Shown here: one piece after another, positions 7,060 to 15,975 of the stretch
How positions within the stretch are numbered: position 1 is the stretch's first letter
Layout: each line of letters begins with the position of its first letter
Assembly: GCA_910586655.1 (NCBI GenBank)
Contig: CAJUIR010000001.1
Coordinates: 62,001 to 126,000, forward strand
Direction of reading: 5' to 3'
DNA from: an uncultured Christensenellaceae bacterium
Lineage (GTDB): Bacteria; Bacillota; Clostridia; Christensenellales; Borkfalkiaceae
Length of the DNA stretch: 64,000 bases
Notes under the pieces: generated by a model
Databases searched by the model: none
Told to the model about the DNA's origin: nothing
The model's input: only the letters and a program-made list of their open reading frames with translations
Made by a program: the position numbers and the translations under genes

Positions 7060-9672
7060 ATGAAGGATTTTATGGTAGAAGACGAAGAATCATTGGAAAA
7101 AATGCTTGGCAAAGTCAGAGCGGCGCAAGCAAAATTTTCTACGTATTCGCAGGAGCAGGTGGACGAAATATTTTACCGTGCCGCGCTTGCCGCAAATAAA
7201 ATGCGGATATCGCTTGCAAAAATGGCGGTAGAAGAAACGGGCATGGGTATCGTGGAAGATAAGGTAATTAAAAATCATTATGCTTCCGAATATATTTATA
7301 ACGCCTATAAGGATACAAAGACATGCGGAGTGATCGAGCGGGATGAAAGTTTCGGAATTACACGGATTGCGGAGCCCATCGGCGTGCTTGCAGCGGTCAT
7401 TCCTACGACCAATCCCACGTCGACGGCAATCTTTAAATGTTTGATTTGTTTAAAGACGAGAAACGGTCTGATCATCTCCCCGCATCCGCGTGCAAAAAAC
7501 AGTACGATCGCTGCGGCGAAAATTGTTCTGGAAGCGGCTGTTGAGGCGGGCGCGCCCGAAGATATTATCGGATGGATCGATCAGCCCAGCGTTCCGCTTT
7601 CGGGGATGGTCATGCGGGAAGCGGATATGATCCTTGCCACGGGCGGTCCCGGGATGGTGAAGGCGGCTTATTCTTCCGGAAAGCCCGCGCTCGGCGTGGG
7701 CGCAGGAAATACGCCCGCGATTATTGATTCGTCCGCGGATATTCAACTTGCGGCATCTTCTATTTTGCATTCCAAGACGTTCGACAACGGTATGATCTGT
7801 GCTTCCGAGCAGTCAACGATCGTTTTAAAAGACGTGTACAACGCATTTAAAAAAGAGATGCAACTTCGCGGCGCGTATTTTCTCACGCCGGAGGAAACGG
7901 AGAAAGTCCGCAAGACTATCATCATAAACGGTGCACTGAATGCGAAGATCGTTGGTCAATCCGCTTGTAAGATTGCTGAACTTTCCGGCTTTACCGCGCC
8001 GGAGGGTAGCAAAGTACTTGTGGGGGAAGTGGAGTCGGTAGAACTTTCCGAAGAGTTTGCACACGAAAAACTTTCGCCCGTGCTGGCGATGTACTGCGCG
8101 GATACGTTTGAAGACGCAGTTGCAAAAGCAGACAGGCTGATTAAGGACGGCGGACTCGGTCATACTTCGTCGCTCTATATCAACGTGGAAACGGGTCACG
8201 AAAAAATAGAATATTTCCGTTCGGTCATGAAAACGTGCCGTATCGTGATCAATACTCCTTCTTCGCAGGGCGGGATCGGAGATTTGTACAACTTTAAATT
8301 TGCGCCTTCGCTTACGCTCGGCTGCGGTTCTTGGGGCGGGAACTCCGTTTCTGAAAACGTCGGCGTAAAACATCTTATCAATATTAAAACCGTTGCGGAA
8401 AGGAAGGAAAATATGTTGTGGTTCAGAGCACCCGAAAAAGTATATTTCAAACGCGGCTGTCTCGGCGTCGCGTTAAAAGAACTCGGAAAACAGGTTTACA
8501 ACAAAAAGAAAGCGTTTATTGTAACAGACTCGTTTCTTTATCAGAGCGGTTTTACGAAAAAGATTACGGATATTTTAGATGCCGAAGGCGTCACGCATTC
8601 CACGTTCTTTAACGTGGCTCCCGACCCTACGCTTGCCTGCGCGAACGAAGGCGTAAAGCAAATGCGCGATTTTGCGCCCGACGTGATTATTGCCATCGGC
8701 GGCGGTTCGCCGATGGACGCGGCAAAGATCATGTGGGTCATGTACGAACATCCCGAAGTAGACTTCCAGGATATGGCGATGCGCTTTATGGATATCCGCA
8801 AAAGGGTGTATACCTTCCCGCATATGGGGGATAAAGCGCTGTTTGTTGCCATTCCTACGACTGCGGGTACCGGATCGGAAGTTACGCCGTTTGCCGTCAT
8901 CACCGACGAGAAGACGGGCACGAAATATCCGCTTGCCGATTACGAACTGATGCCTGACGTTGCGATTGTCGATTCCGATCTGATGATGAACCAGCCCAAA
9001 GGACTTACTTCCTGTTCGGGAATCGATGCAATGAGCCATGCGCTCGAAGCAATCGCTTCCGTTATGGCAACCGATTTTACGAACGGAATCGCAAAGGAAG
9101 CAATCAAGTTGATTTTCGAATATCTTCCCCGTGCATACGCACAGGGAGCAAACGATGCGGAAGCGCGTGAAAAAATGGCGAATGCTTCCACCATGGCGGG
9201 TATGGCGTTTGCAAATGCGTTCCTCGGTGTATGTCACTCCATGGCGCACAAACTCGGCTCGTACTGGCATATTCCCCACGGTATGGCAAATTCGCTCATG
9301 CTGGAAGAGGTGATTCGCTTTAACAGTTCCGAACAGCCTACGAAGATGGGAACGTTCCCGCAGTATGCTTACCCGCAATGCAAGGCAAGATATGCCGATG
9401 CGGCTCGCTTTCTGGGATTGAAAGGGAAAAACGACGACGAATTGGTCGAATCGCTCATTAAAAAATTGAAAGAATTGCAAGCGGCGATCGGGCAGCCCAA
9501 GACCATACGCGAAGCGCTCGGCGAAAGAGTTACGGAAGAAGAGTTCCTTGCGCGTCTCGATACAATGACGGAAGATGCGTTTGACGATCAGTGTACTGGC
9601 GCGAATCCCAGATATCCGCTCATGAGCGAAATCAAGCAGATGTATCTCAATGCTTACTACGGCAAGAAATAA
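7060..9672 (+). CDS. adhE: Bifunctional acetaldehyde-CoA/alcohol dehydrogenase
   Basis: This enzyme reduces acetyl-CoA to acetaldehyde and then to ethanol, using two NADH. The 870-residue fusion has the aldehyde dehydrogenase half (about 1-440) with the catalytic Cys in NGMICASEQS (about 245). The iron-dependent alcohol dehydrogenase half follows (about 450-870), with NAD-binding GGGSPMDAAK, GIDAMSHALEA and the iron-ligand region CHSMAHKLGSYWHIPHG. Both active sites look intact. It follows rex with a GGAGG ribosome site and is closed by a terminator. These enzymes normally form spirosome filaments in the cytoplasm. Together with the hydrogenase it forms the redox disposal block. Confidence 0.97.
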   Translation: MKDFMVEDEESLEKMLGKVRAAQAKFSTYSQEQVDEIFYRAALAANKMRISLAKMAVEETGMGIVEDKVIKNHYASEYIYNAYKDTKTCGVIERDESFGITRIAEPIGVLAAVIPTTNPTSTAIFKCLICLKTRNGLIISPHPRAKNSTIAAAKIVLEAAVEAGAPEDIIGWIDQPSVPLSGMVMREADMILATGGPGMVKAAYSSGKPALGVGAGNTPAIIDSSADIQLAASSILHSKTFDNGMICASEQSTIVLKDVYNAFKKEMQLRGAYFLTPEETEKVRKTIIINGALNAKIVGQSACKIAELSGFTAPEGSKVLVGEVESVELSEEFAHEKLSPVLAMYCADTFEDAVAKADRLIKDGGLGHTSSLYINVETGHEKIEYFRSVMKTCRIVINTPSSQGGIGDLYNFKFAPSLTLGCGSWGGNSVSENVGVKHLINIKTVAERKENMLWFRAPEKVYFKRGCLGVALKELGKQVYNKKKAFIVTDSFLYQSGFTKKITDILDAEGVTHSTFFNVAPDPTLACANEGVKQMRDFAPDVIIAIGGGSPMDAAKIMWVMYEHPEVDFQDMAMRFMDIRKRVYTFPHMGDKALFVAIPTTAGTGSEVTPFAVITDEKTGTKYPLADYELMPDVAIVDSDLMMNQPKGLTSCSGIDAMSHALEAIASVMATDFTNGIAKEAIKLIFEYLPRAYAQGANDAEAREKMANASTMAGMAFANAFLGVCHSMAHKLGSYWHIPHGMANSLMLEEVIRFNSSEQPTKMGTFPQYAYPQCKARYADAARFLGLKGKNDDELVESLIKKLKELQAAIGQPKTIREALGERVTEEEFLARLDTMTEDAFDDQCTGANPRYPLMSEIKQMYLNAYYGKK

Positions 9673-9681
9673 ACATCATAG

Positions 9682-9713
9682 AAAAAGGGCATGTCGGTCT
9701 TGCCCTTTTTTTT
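9682..9713 (+). terminator. Terminator between adhE and hydrogenase
   Basis: Arms AAAAAGGGCA and TGCCCTTTTT (9682-9691 with 9701-9710) have a 9-base loop, and the T-run continues to 9713. It ends only 16 bases before the hydrogenase ATG, so hydrogenase expression probably depends on read-through. Confidence 0.8.
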
Positions 9714-9728
9714 CGAAAGGAGTCAAAT

Positions 9729-11234
9729 ATGCGAGGATTGGAAACTTCGGTCATTAAACTCAGACGCAAAGTATTTGTAGAAGTCGCCCGCATCGCGTAC
9801 GAATCGGAGAACGAAGGGAGCGATATCGAGGCGATACCCTATAAAATTACGCCCACGGAAACGCCGCAATACCGTGAAAGTATTTACCGTGAGCGTGCAA
9901 TCGCATCCGAACGCGTGCGGCTTGCAATGGGGATGTCGCTGAATCCGCAGGATAAACCCGCACATATTACGAACGGGCTGTCTGCAAGCAATATCACCGA
10001 TAAATATTACGAACCGCCTCTGATGCAGGTAATTCCCTCGGCTTGCGACAGGTGTGAAGATAACGTTTATGAGGTGAGCGATCAATGCCGCGGGTGCGTT
10101 TCACGCTACTGTATCACTGTTTGCCCCAAGGAAGCCATTTCCGTGGGGAAAGACGGTCGCACCGTGATTGACAGGGAAAAGTGCATCAAGTGCGGGAAAT
10201 GTAAAGCGGCGTGTCCTTACGATGCGATCGCGCATAAAATTCGCCCCTGTTCCGAAGCGTGCGGGGTAAAAGCAATTACGAGCGATGCGCTCGGTCGGGC
10301 GAGTATTAACCCTAAAAAATGCGTAGGTTGCGGTCAGTGCATGGTGAGTTGTCCGTTCGGCGCGATTGCGGATAAGTCACAGATCTATCAGTTAATCCGC
10401 GCAATCAAAAAAGGCGACGAAGTGGTTGCAGAGGTTGCTCCCGCGATTGTAGGACAGTTCGGACAAGGCGTCACGCTTTGGAATATCAAAGCGGCGCTGA
10501 AAGACGTGGGATTTCAAGAGGTGTATGAAGTTGCGCACGGTGCGGACGTGGGCGCGGCAACCGAAGCGCATCATTATGCGACGGAAGTGGCAACGGGAAA
10601 ATTGCCGTTTTTATTGACTTCGTGCTGTCCGGCTTGGAGCATGCTCGCTAAGACGCAATTTCCGGAAACGATCGACAAAATATCAAACGCGTTAACTCCA
10701 ATGGTTGCGACGGCTCGTTCTATTAAGCAGAAACGTCCCAATGCGCGTGTAGTATTTATCGGACCCTGTGCAGCCAAAAAACTTGAAGCCATGAGGCGGA
10801 CGGTCAGAAGCGACGTTGATTTTGTCATTACATTTGAAGAACTGTCTGCGATTTTTGAGGCAAGAGGAATCGATTTTAAAACTTACAGGAAAGAGGAGCC
10901 CATTCATGATGCGACTGCGGCGGGGCGAGGATACGGTGTTTCCGGCGGCGTGGCTCAGGCGATCGAAGACTGTATTCGGGAATATTATCCCGATATAGAA
11001 GTAAAAATCGAGCATGCCGAAGGTTTGGAAGAATGTAAAAAGATGCTGTTGCTTGCAAAACTCGGAAAGAAGAACGGCTGTCTGATCGAGGGAATGGGGT
11101 GTCCGGGAGGTTGTGTAGCGGGCGCGGGCGTAAACGTTCCCGTCGAGAAAGGCGCTGCGGAACTGAAAAAATTTGTCGATGGTTCGACGAAGAAACTTCC
11201 CGAGAAAGATTTATACGAGATAAAATTGCCATAA
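9729..11234 (+). CDS. Monomeric [FeFe] hydrogenase, group B type
   Basis: This enzyme makes H2 from protons with electrons from reduced ferredoxin. The H-cluster motifs are TSCCPAW (about 297), GPCAAKKLE (about 344) and EGMGCPGGCVAGAG (about 451). The Ala in TSCCPAW, instead of Gly, marks the group B lineage (TIGR04105-like) rather than the classical group A enzyme. Upstream lie two [4Fe-4S] ferredoxin motifs (CIKCGKCKAACP and CVGCGQCMVSCP) and further Cys-rich clusters (CDRC, CRGCVSRYCITVCP). The start is the ATG at 9729 after GAAAGGAG, which gives 501 residues; an upstream in-frame start inside adhE has no such support. Maturases HydEFG are not in the window. Confidence 0.93.
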   Translation: MRGLETSVIKLRRKVFVEVARIAYESENEGSDIEAIPYKITPTETPQYRESIYRERAIASERVRLAMGMSLNPQDKPAHITNGLSASNITDKYYEPPLMQVIPSACDRCEDNVYEVSDQCRGCVSRYCITVCPKEAISVGKDGRTVIDREKCIKCGKCKAACPYDAIAHKIRPCSEACGVKAITSDALGRASINPKKCVGCGQCMVSCPFGAIADKSQIYQLIRAIKKGDEVVAEVAPAIVGQFGQGVTLWNIKAALKDVGFQEVYEVAHGADVGAATEAHHYATEVATGKLPFLLTSCCPAWSMLAKTQFPETIDKISNALTPMVATARSIKQKRPNARVVFIGPCAAKKLEAMRRTVRSDVDFVITFEELSAIFEARGIDFKTYRKEEPIHDATAAGRGYGVSGGVAQAIEDCIREYYPDIEVKIEHAEGLEECKKMLLLAKLGKKNGCLIEGMGCPGGCVAGAGVNVPVEKGAAELKKFVDGSTKKLPEKDLYEIKLP

Positions 11235-11261
11235 TTCCAATTTTACATAGTAATATGCCGC

Positions 11262-11319
11262 GCATAGTATATATTTTGAATAGTATTATGTGTGACATAA
11301 TAGCATAAATTATATGCTA
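11262..11319. repeat. AT-rich palindromic repeat, copy 2
   Basis: Core TATTATG-TGTGA-CATAATA (11284-11302) is followed by a second stem TAGCATA/TATGCTA (11301-11307 with 11313-11319). The stretch 11262-11298 aligns closely with the reverse complement of 60022-60058, and the core matches 40462-40480 (reverse complement) in all but one base. It lies just after the hydrogenase stop. Confidence 0.65.
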
Positions 11320-11335
11320 AGATGTTATGTTAAAC

Positions 11336-11368
11336 AAAAAAACCACGCGTTTATAGCGTGGTTTTTTT
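11336..11368. terminator. Bidirectional terminator between hydrogenase and rplI
   Basis: A 13-bp stem with A-tract on one side and T-tract on the other (11336-11348 with 11356-11368, GC core CCACGC/GCGTGG) serves the converging hydrogenase and rplI genes. Confidence 0.9.
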
Positions 11369-11392
11369 GTATCTGTATTAAGTTTGATTCGA

Positions 11393-11836
11393 TCAAAGTG
11401 AAGTAACGTTGACTTTAATTTTGGCGGTAACGCCTTCCATAAGGCGAATTTCGGCGTCGAAAACGCCTACCGTTTTAATGGCGTCTTTTGTGGAAATTTT
11501 CTTTTTGTCTATTTCGTATCCTAATTCCGAAAGCGCGGAAGAAATTTGCGCCGTAGTAACGGAACCGAACACTTTTCCGTTTTCTCCCGCACGGATCGAA
11601 AGAGAAACTTCGGTGCCGTTGATTTTGGCGGCAAGTTCTTTCAGTTCTTTGATGTTCTCCGCTTTATGATAGGCGTCTGCGGTACGTTTTTGGTTAATTT
11701 CGTTGATGCCCTTTGACGTTGCAATTTCCGCAAGTCCTTTTTTCAACAGGAAGTTCTTTGCGTATCCGTCGGACACTTCTAATATGTCGCCTTTTTTTCC
11801 GCTGCCTTTTACGTCTGTTTTCAGTATGACTTTCAT
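11393..11836 (-). CDS. rplI: Ribosomal protein bL9
   Basis: This 147-residue large-subunit protein binds 23S rRNA. The N-terminal domain starts MKVILKTDVKGSGKKGDILEVSDGYAKNFLLKKGLA, the L9 signature. A long connecting helix (about 42-75) leads to the C-terminal domain, which ends in KIKVNVTSL. The length is typical. Start is ATG after AAGGAGAACACC. It is transcribed alone here, without dnaB or the DHH phosphodiesterase often found beside it in Firmicutes. Confidence 0.96.
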   Translation of the reverse strand: MKVILKTDVKGSGKKGDILEVSDGYAKNFLLKKGLAEIATSKGINEINQKRTADAYHKAENIKELKELAAKINGTEVSLSIRAGENGKVFGSVTTAQISSALSELGYEIDKKKISTKDAIKTVGVFDAEIRLMEGVTAKIKVNVTSL

Positions 11837-11854
11837 GGTGTTCTCCTTGAATTT

Positions 11855-11883
11855 ATTTTACAGAAGCAAAGAGGATTTGTCAA
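11855..11883 (-). promoter_or_regulatory. rplI promoter
   Basis: On the minus strand TTGACA (11883-11878), 17 bp and TAAAAT (11860-11855) lie just before the rplI ribosome site. Confidence 0.8.
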
Positions 11884-11940
11884 TACCCTTGGTATAAAAT
11901 TCTGTTAAAAAGCCATAATAAACGCAAGGAGGGACGCGGA

Positions 11941-12096
11941 ATGGATCACAAAATCAACTGCGGCGTTTCGTGCGGGGTGACCGAGTGCAAATTCAATTCG
12001 GATGGGATGCACTGCGAACTCAAGCAGATTCATGTGGGCAACACGTGTGATTGCGAACACTGCACCTGCTGCGACAGTTTTCAAAAAAGAGGTTAA
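11941..12096 (+). CDS. DUF1540-type small Cys-rich protein
   Basis: This 51-residue protein starts MDHKINCGVSCGVTECKF and contains CNFN-like spacing of cysteines and the pattern CDCEHCTCCDSF near the end, eight or more Cys in all. This matches the DUF1540 family of Clostridia and Bacilli, thought to bind a metal; no function is established. It has a strong ribosome site (AAGGAGG) and its stop codon lies inside the following terminator stem. Some DUF1540 proteins are associated with spores, but that cannot be decided here. Confidence 0.85.
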   Translation: MDHKINCGVSCGVTECKFNSDGMHCELKQIHVGNTCDCEHCTCCDSFQKRG

Positions 12097-12130
12097 GAAA
12101 AACGGAGACTTCGGTCTCCGTTTTTCTTAA
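12093..12130. terminator. Terminator after the DUF1540 gene
   Basis: A 17-bp perfect stem with a TTCG tetraloop (12093-12109 with 12114-12130) carries A and T tracts that let it work in both directions. The gene's TAA is part of the stem. Confidence 0.92.
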
Positions 12131-12330
12131 CGTAATTTTTGTTTTTTAATGGCTTATGAACAAATAAGAAAAAATAATCAGAGCGTCTGCAAGGTCGAGG
12201 TGCAGGATTAAAATAAGATTGTAAAAGTTTAGTATAAATATTTTTCAAACGCACACACTTTTTTTCGTAGCGGTTATTTACCGCTTTCAGATATAGTTTT
12301 TGGATTACGAAAACGTAATGTAAAAACGCG

Positions 12331-12356
12331 GAAGGGACGCATTGATGCGTCCCTTC
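12331..12356. other. Hairpin without U-tract in the DUF1540-SBP gap
   Basis: An 11-bp perfect stem GAAGGGACGCA/TGCGTCCCTTC has a TTGA loop. On the plus strand it is not followed by T residues; on the minus strand T residues follow after a few bases. The rest of the roughly 270-base gap shows no gene. It could be a remnant terminator or a processing site. Confidence 0.5.
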
Positions 12357-12402
12357 TTGCATATGCCGCATGACGTTTGAATTTGCCGCATAGGATAGAG
12401 GT

Positions 12403-13317
12403 ATGAAATTCGAAAAAATAAAAAAAGCATTATTTACAGCGCTACCTTTCGTAACAATCGCTGCTATTTTTTTGGCAGTTGTCTTTTTTCCTCAGAAAAA
12501 AGAGGACGTAAAAGCAGAAAAGCGTGTGGTGCGTATCTGGAACGTCGATACCTTCGAGGGTGGGAAGGGCTCCCGTACGTCTTTTTTGCGGCGTGTGGCT
12601 CTGAAAACGGAAAAGGAAAACGAAGGCGTCTATTACATGATCACGAGTTATACGTTAGAGGGTGCGAATGCTGCGTTCGCAGCGGGACAGCGTCCGGACT
12701 TGCTCTCCTATGGGATCGGATTATCGGCATATGCCGAAATGAGCCTTCCGCTTCCTTATTCTTTTGCGGGGGGCAATACGGATGAGGGATGTCTTGCCTA
12801 TCCTTGGTGCGCAGGCGGTTACTATCTATTTTCTCTCACGGAAGATTTTAACGGCGAAGGCGAAATAGCCATTTCAAAGGGCGGCAGTAATCTTCCCGAA
12901 GTTGCCGCCAACTTGGCGGGCGTTCGCGGTGAAATTGTAAATTCCAATGCCGCGTACGTCGGTTTTTTAAGCGGAAAATACCGCTATTTATTGGGAACGC
13001 AACGCGACGTGTGTCGGTTTTCTGCGCGTGGTGTTACGATATACGAAAAACCGTTGCAAGAATATTGCGATTTGTATCAATATATTTCGGTTCTGTCCGC
13101 AGAAAAGCGCGCCGATTGTAATGCCTTTTTGAAGAAATTGCTTTCTTCGGAGGTCCAGCAGGAACTTTCCGATATCGGGATGTTGCCGATCAAAAATACT
13201 GACGGGACAAAGACGGTAAGCGTATTTTCCGAAACGGATGCGCTGCAAGCAATTTCGCAAATTGCGTCGAACGGCGAAGACCGAAAAAATCTTGATAAAT
13301 TTTTAAAAACCATTTGA
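12403..13317 (+). CDS. Membrane-anchored extracellular solute-binding-like protein
   Basis: This 304-residue protein has an N-terminal hydrophobic segment (about 13-29, ALPFVTIAAIFLAVVFF) with no obvious lipobox Cys, so it is probably tethered to the membrane as an uncleaved anchor. The body resembles ABC sugar-binding proteins: VVRIWNVDTFEGGKGSRTSFL near the start is the beginning typical of family 1 extracellular solute-binding proteins, and the C-terminus carries LLSSEVQQELSDIGMLPI, the usual helix near the end of that family. It is shorter than true binding proteins (about 400-450) and has no permease or ATPase genes beside it. It may act as a sensor or degenerate binding protein. Function unknown. 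Confidence 0.7.
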   Translation: MKFEKIKKALFTALPFVTIAAIFLAVVFFPQKKEDVKAEKRVVRIWNVDTFEGGKGSRTSFLRRVALKTEKENEGVYYMITSYTLEGANAAFAAGQRPDLLSYGIGLSAYAEMSLPLPYSFAGGNTDEGCLAYPWCAGGYYLFSLTEDFNGEGEIAISKGGSNLPEVAANLAGVRGEIVNSNAAYVGFLSGKYRYLLGTQRDVCRFSARGVTIYEKPLQEYCDLYQYISVLSAEKRADCNAFLKKLLSSEVQQELSDIGMLPIKNTDGTKTVSVFSETDALQAISQIASNGEDRKNLDKFLKTI

Positions 13318-13342
13318 AATTTTCGCTATAATGTGATAAAAT
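13314..13342 (+). promoter_or_regulatory. Promoter for murB and following genes
   Basis: TTGAAA (13314-13319), 17 bp and TAAAAT (13337-13342) overlap the stop codon of the preceding gene. A ribosome site (AGGAG) follows. Confidence 0.7.
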
Positions 13343-13358
13343 ATCAGGAGTAATTAAA

Positions 13359-14234
13359 GTGGGTATCGATACGTTATTCGGAAAAAAGTTCCCTCACGTC
13401 AGGACGGAGAAACATTTTTCCTTTGCAACGCATACGACGATCGGTTCGGGCGGTTATGCGGCGCTGTCGGTTTTACCGCAAAACGATCTGGAAACCGCGG
13501 CGGTCATTGCATATTTAGAGTCGCAAAAGATACCGTTTTGTTTTTTGGGTGCGGGTGCGAACATATTGCCGAGCGACGGATTCTGGGAAGGCGCAGTCAT
13601 ACGTTTCCGATCTTTGCGCGGGATCTCAGTCAAAGAAAATTTTATCGAAGCGGACGCAGGCGTATCGGGCGGAGAATTGCTTCGGGTTGCCCGCATTCAT
13701 TCTCTTGGCGGTTTCGAGCCGTTTGCGGGCATTCCCATGACGGTCGGAGGCGGTGCGGCAATGAATGCCGGAGTGAAAAATACGCATTTTTCCGATCTTG
13801 TAGAATGGGTGGAAGGCGTTGAAAACGGCAAAATACGCAGGTTCAATTTACGGGAATGCGATTATTCCGAAAAAAACAGCGTTTTTTTGCAAGGAATTGC
13901 CATCACGCGCGTCTGTTTGCGCGGTGTAAAATCCGAACGGATTGCACAAACTACCGCAGAATATCTTGCGGCGAGAAAACATCTTCCCAAAGGCAGAAGC
14001 ATGGGCTGTACGTTTGTAAATCCAGAAGGGAAGTCGGCGGGGGAATTGATAGACCGATGCGGTTTGAAAGGGCGTTCCGTAGGGAAGGCGTACATATCCA
14101 CCGAACACGCAAATTTTATTATCAATGAAGGAACTTCGTCCAACGACGTTTCCGAATTGATTGCAATTATAAAAGAAACGGTAAGGCGAAAAACGGGTAT
14201 TTTACTGCGTGAGGAAATTCGCCGCATACCGTAG
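13359..14234 (+). CDS. murB: UDP-N-acetylenolpyruvoylglucosamine reductase
   Basis: MurB reduces UDP-GlcNAc-enolpyruvate to UDP-MurNAc with NADPH and FAD, the second committed step of peptidoglycan synthesis, in the cytoplasm. The 291-residue protein has the FAD-binding domain with TTIGSGGYAAL, FLGAGANILPSD and EPFAGIPMTVGGGAAMNAG. The C-terminal MurB domain has the serine proton-donor region RSMGCTFVNPEGKSAGELID, where the Ser is usual in short type IIb enzymes but the surrounding pattern here is Met-Gly-Cys-Thr-Phe; the exact donor is not assigned. The start is GTG after AGGAG. It heads the murB-PHP-whiA-dnaE-pfkA run. Confidence 0.94.
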   Translation: MGIDTLFGKKFPHVRTEKHFSFATHTTIGSGGYAALSVLPQNDLETAAVIAYLESQKIPFCFLGAGANILPSDGFWEGAVIRFRSLRGISVKENFIEADAGVSGGELLRVARIHSLGGFEPFAGIPMTVGGGAAMNAGVKNTHFSDLVEWVEGVENGKIRRFNLRECDYSEKNSVFLQGIAITRVCLRGVKSERIAQTTAEYLAARKHLPKGRSMGCTFVNPEGKSAGELIDRCGLKGRSVGKAYISTEHANFIINEGTSSNDVSELIAIIKETVRRKTGILLREEIRRIP

Positions 14235-14276
14235 AGTTACATAGTCGGAACAACATTCCGCGCGGAGCAAAACGAG

Positions 14277-15050
14277 ATGATTCTTACAGCAGATTATCAT
14301 ACTCATACTAAGTATTCGGACGGCAAATACACCGTCCTTGAAAACGTTGCGCGCGCCAAGGAGTTGGGCTTACAAGAAATCGGAATTACCGAGCACGGAT
14401 TTTCGCATCTCTTTTTCGGAATTCACCGCAAAGAAATGAAAAAATTTATCCGTGAAATACGGGAAGCAGAACGCTTGACGGGCGTACGCGCTTTGGTGGG
14501 GATCGAGAGCAATATCCGCGGGAAATCGGGTCTGTGCGATTTGAAAGAATCCGATTATGAAAATTTCGATATTTATTTGGCGGGCATTCACGTCTGTATT
14601 CATTATGACAAAATGCGCGACATGAAACTCGGTTGGGGCAGTTGGCTCAGAGCGAGTCTCAACAAAAAGCCATCCGAAAAATTGATTCGCTATACAACGG
14701 AAACGTACATCAACGCGGTTAAAAATAACCCGATAGACGTTCTAACGCATATCAATTATCTCTGTTTTGCAAACGCCGTAGAGGTAGCAAAATGTTGCCG
14801 CGATTACGGAACCTATTTGGAAATCAGTTCCAAAAAGACGCATTTAACGGATGAAGAACTTGCAGATGTTGCCGATACGGGGGTGCGTTTTGTGATCAAT
14901 TCCGACGCGCATTGGCCCGAGCGGATCGGTGAATGCGCGCTGGCGGAAGAACAGATTTTACGGGTGGGAGTCCCGCTCGACAGGATCGATAACATCGACG
15001 GAAGACTGCCTCATTTCCGGTTTGCGGAATATAAAAAACGCCGCTTATAA
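14277..15050 (+). CDS. PHP-domain phosphoesterase
   Basis: This 257-residue protein of the polymerase-and-histidinol-phosphatase fold is a predicted metal-dependent phosphatase. Metal-ligand motifs are visible: DYHTHTKYSDGK (about 4-15), TEHG (about 38), GIESNI (about 79) and NSDAHWPE (about 207), as in YcdX/HisK-like enzymes. The substrate is unknown. It lies between murB and whiA, a placement seen in many Clostridia, where it is often annotated as histidinol phosphatase-like; no histidine genes are nearby, so that role is doubtful. Confidence 0.85.
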   Translation: MILTADYHTHTKYSDGKYTVLENVARAKELGLQEIGITEHGFSHLFFGIHRKEMKKFIREIREAERLTGVRALVGIESNIRGKSGLCDLKESDYENFDIYLAGIHVCIHYDKMRDMKLGWGSWLRASLNKKPSEKLIRYTTETYINAVKNNPIDVLTHINYLCFANAVEVAKCCRDYGTYLEISSKKTHLTDEELADVADTGVRFVINSDAHWPERIGECALAEEQILRVGVPLDRIDNIDGRLPHFRFAEYKKRRL

Positions 15051-15057
15051 ACGAAAC

Positions 15058-15975
15058 ATGAATTTTACTGAAAAAATCAGAAAAGATATTTTAAAAGTAA
15101 TGCCCGAAAGCCGCAGCAGCCGCCTTGCTATGCTTGCGGCATTTTTAGATACGAGCGGATATTGCGTGTTCGGCGTTTCCGGAAAACGCGACGAGTTTTC
15201 CTTTACCAATGAAAACGAAGAAGTCACGGAATTTTTTTTGACGATTGTAGACAGGCTGTTCGGCGTTTCCATGTCGGTTACGGGGGCGGCACGCGACCCG
15301 AAACACGGGCGGGATAAACTGACGTTCACCTATGCAGGTGATCGTGCGCGGGAATATGCCGACGTTACGGCGGAATATTCCGCCGTCAATCTGGAAGAAG
15401 AAACCGCTATGCGCGCATACCTGAAAGGCGCGTTTTTGGGAAGCGGCAGTTGTACGCTTCCGAGCGGGATCGCAAAGACGGGGTATCATCTTGAATTTGT
15501 ATTTCCCGTCGAAGATGATGCGGTGTCCTTTTGCGAAATGCTTGACAGACTGCAACTGATTACAAGCATCATTCCGCGCGGGGAAAAGCACGTGGTTTAT
15601 TGTAAACATCGGGAAACGATCAGCGACTTTCTCGGGATGATGAATGCCCAATGCGCGCTTAAAACGTTTGAAGAGGTTGCCGCCGCGCGGGAGGAGAGCA
15701 ACAACAGTAACCGCAAAGAAAATTGCGATGCTGGGAATGCCGACAAAACGGCGATCGCAAGCGCAAAACAGATCCGACTGTTTCAGGTTCTGAAAGCGGA
15801 AGGCGTCCTTTCCTGCCTGCCGTATTCTCTGCAAGAGGCGGCTGAGGCACGGATGGCGCATCCGACGTATTCCATGCAGGAACTTGCGGATTATTTGGGC
15901 GTATCCAAAAGTTGTCTGAACCACCGTTTGCGCAAACTGATGCAGATTAAAACAAAAGAGGAAGAGAATATATGA
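15058..15975 (+). CDS. whiA: DNA-binding protein WhiA
   Basis: WhiA is a conserved Gram-positive regulator with an N-terminal LAGLIDADG homing-endonuclease-like fold and a C-terminal helix-turn-helix. The 305-residue protein shows FTEKIRKDILKVMP at the start, RAYLKGAFLGSGSCTLP (about 121-137, the LAGLIDADG-like core) and the HTH region HPTYSMQELADYLGVSKSCLNHRLRKL (about 268-295). The start chosen is ATG at 15058, 8 bases after the PHP stop. The end overlaps the dnaE start by ATGA, implying translational coupling. The neighbours rapZ and yvcK, usually just upstream of whiA in Firmicutes, are missing here. Confidence 0.93.
   Translation: MNFTEKIRKDILKVMPESRSSRLAMLAAFLDTSGYCVFGVSGKRDEFSFTNENEEVTEFFLTIVDRLFGVSMSVTGAARDPKHGRDKLTFTYAGDRAREYADVTAEYSAVNLEEETAMRAYLKGAFLGSGSCTLPSGIAKTGYHLEFVFPVEDDAVSFCEMLDRLQLITSIIPRGEKHVVYCKHRETISDFLGMMNAQCALKTFEEVAAAREESNNSNRKENCDAGNADKTAIASAKQIRLFQVLKAEGVLSCLPYSLQEAAEARMAHPTYSMQELADYLGVSKSCLNHRLRKLMQIKTKEEENI

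Noticed and set aside
9591..9728. Longer N-terminus for the hydrogenase
   Set aside because: It would start inside adhE and pass through the terminator; the ATG at 9729 has a good ribosome site and a family-like start.
11320..11332. Chromosomal dif site
   Set aside because: TTATGTTAAAC at about 11324-11334 resembles a XerD arm, but a matching XerC arm at six-base spacing is missing, so no dif call is made.
12093..12371. Minus-strand frame of 92 codons between the DUF1540 and solute-binding-like genes
   Set aside because: It runs through the terminator stem, has no ribosome site and looks random.
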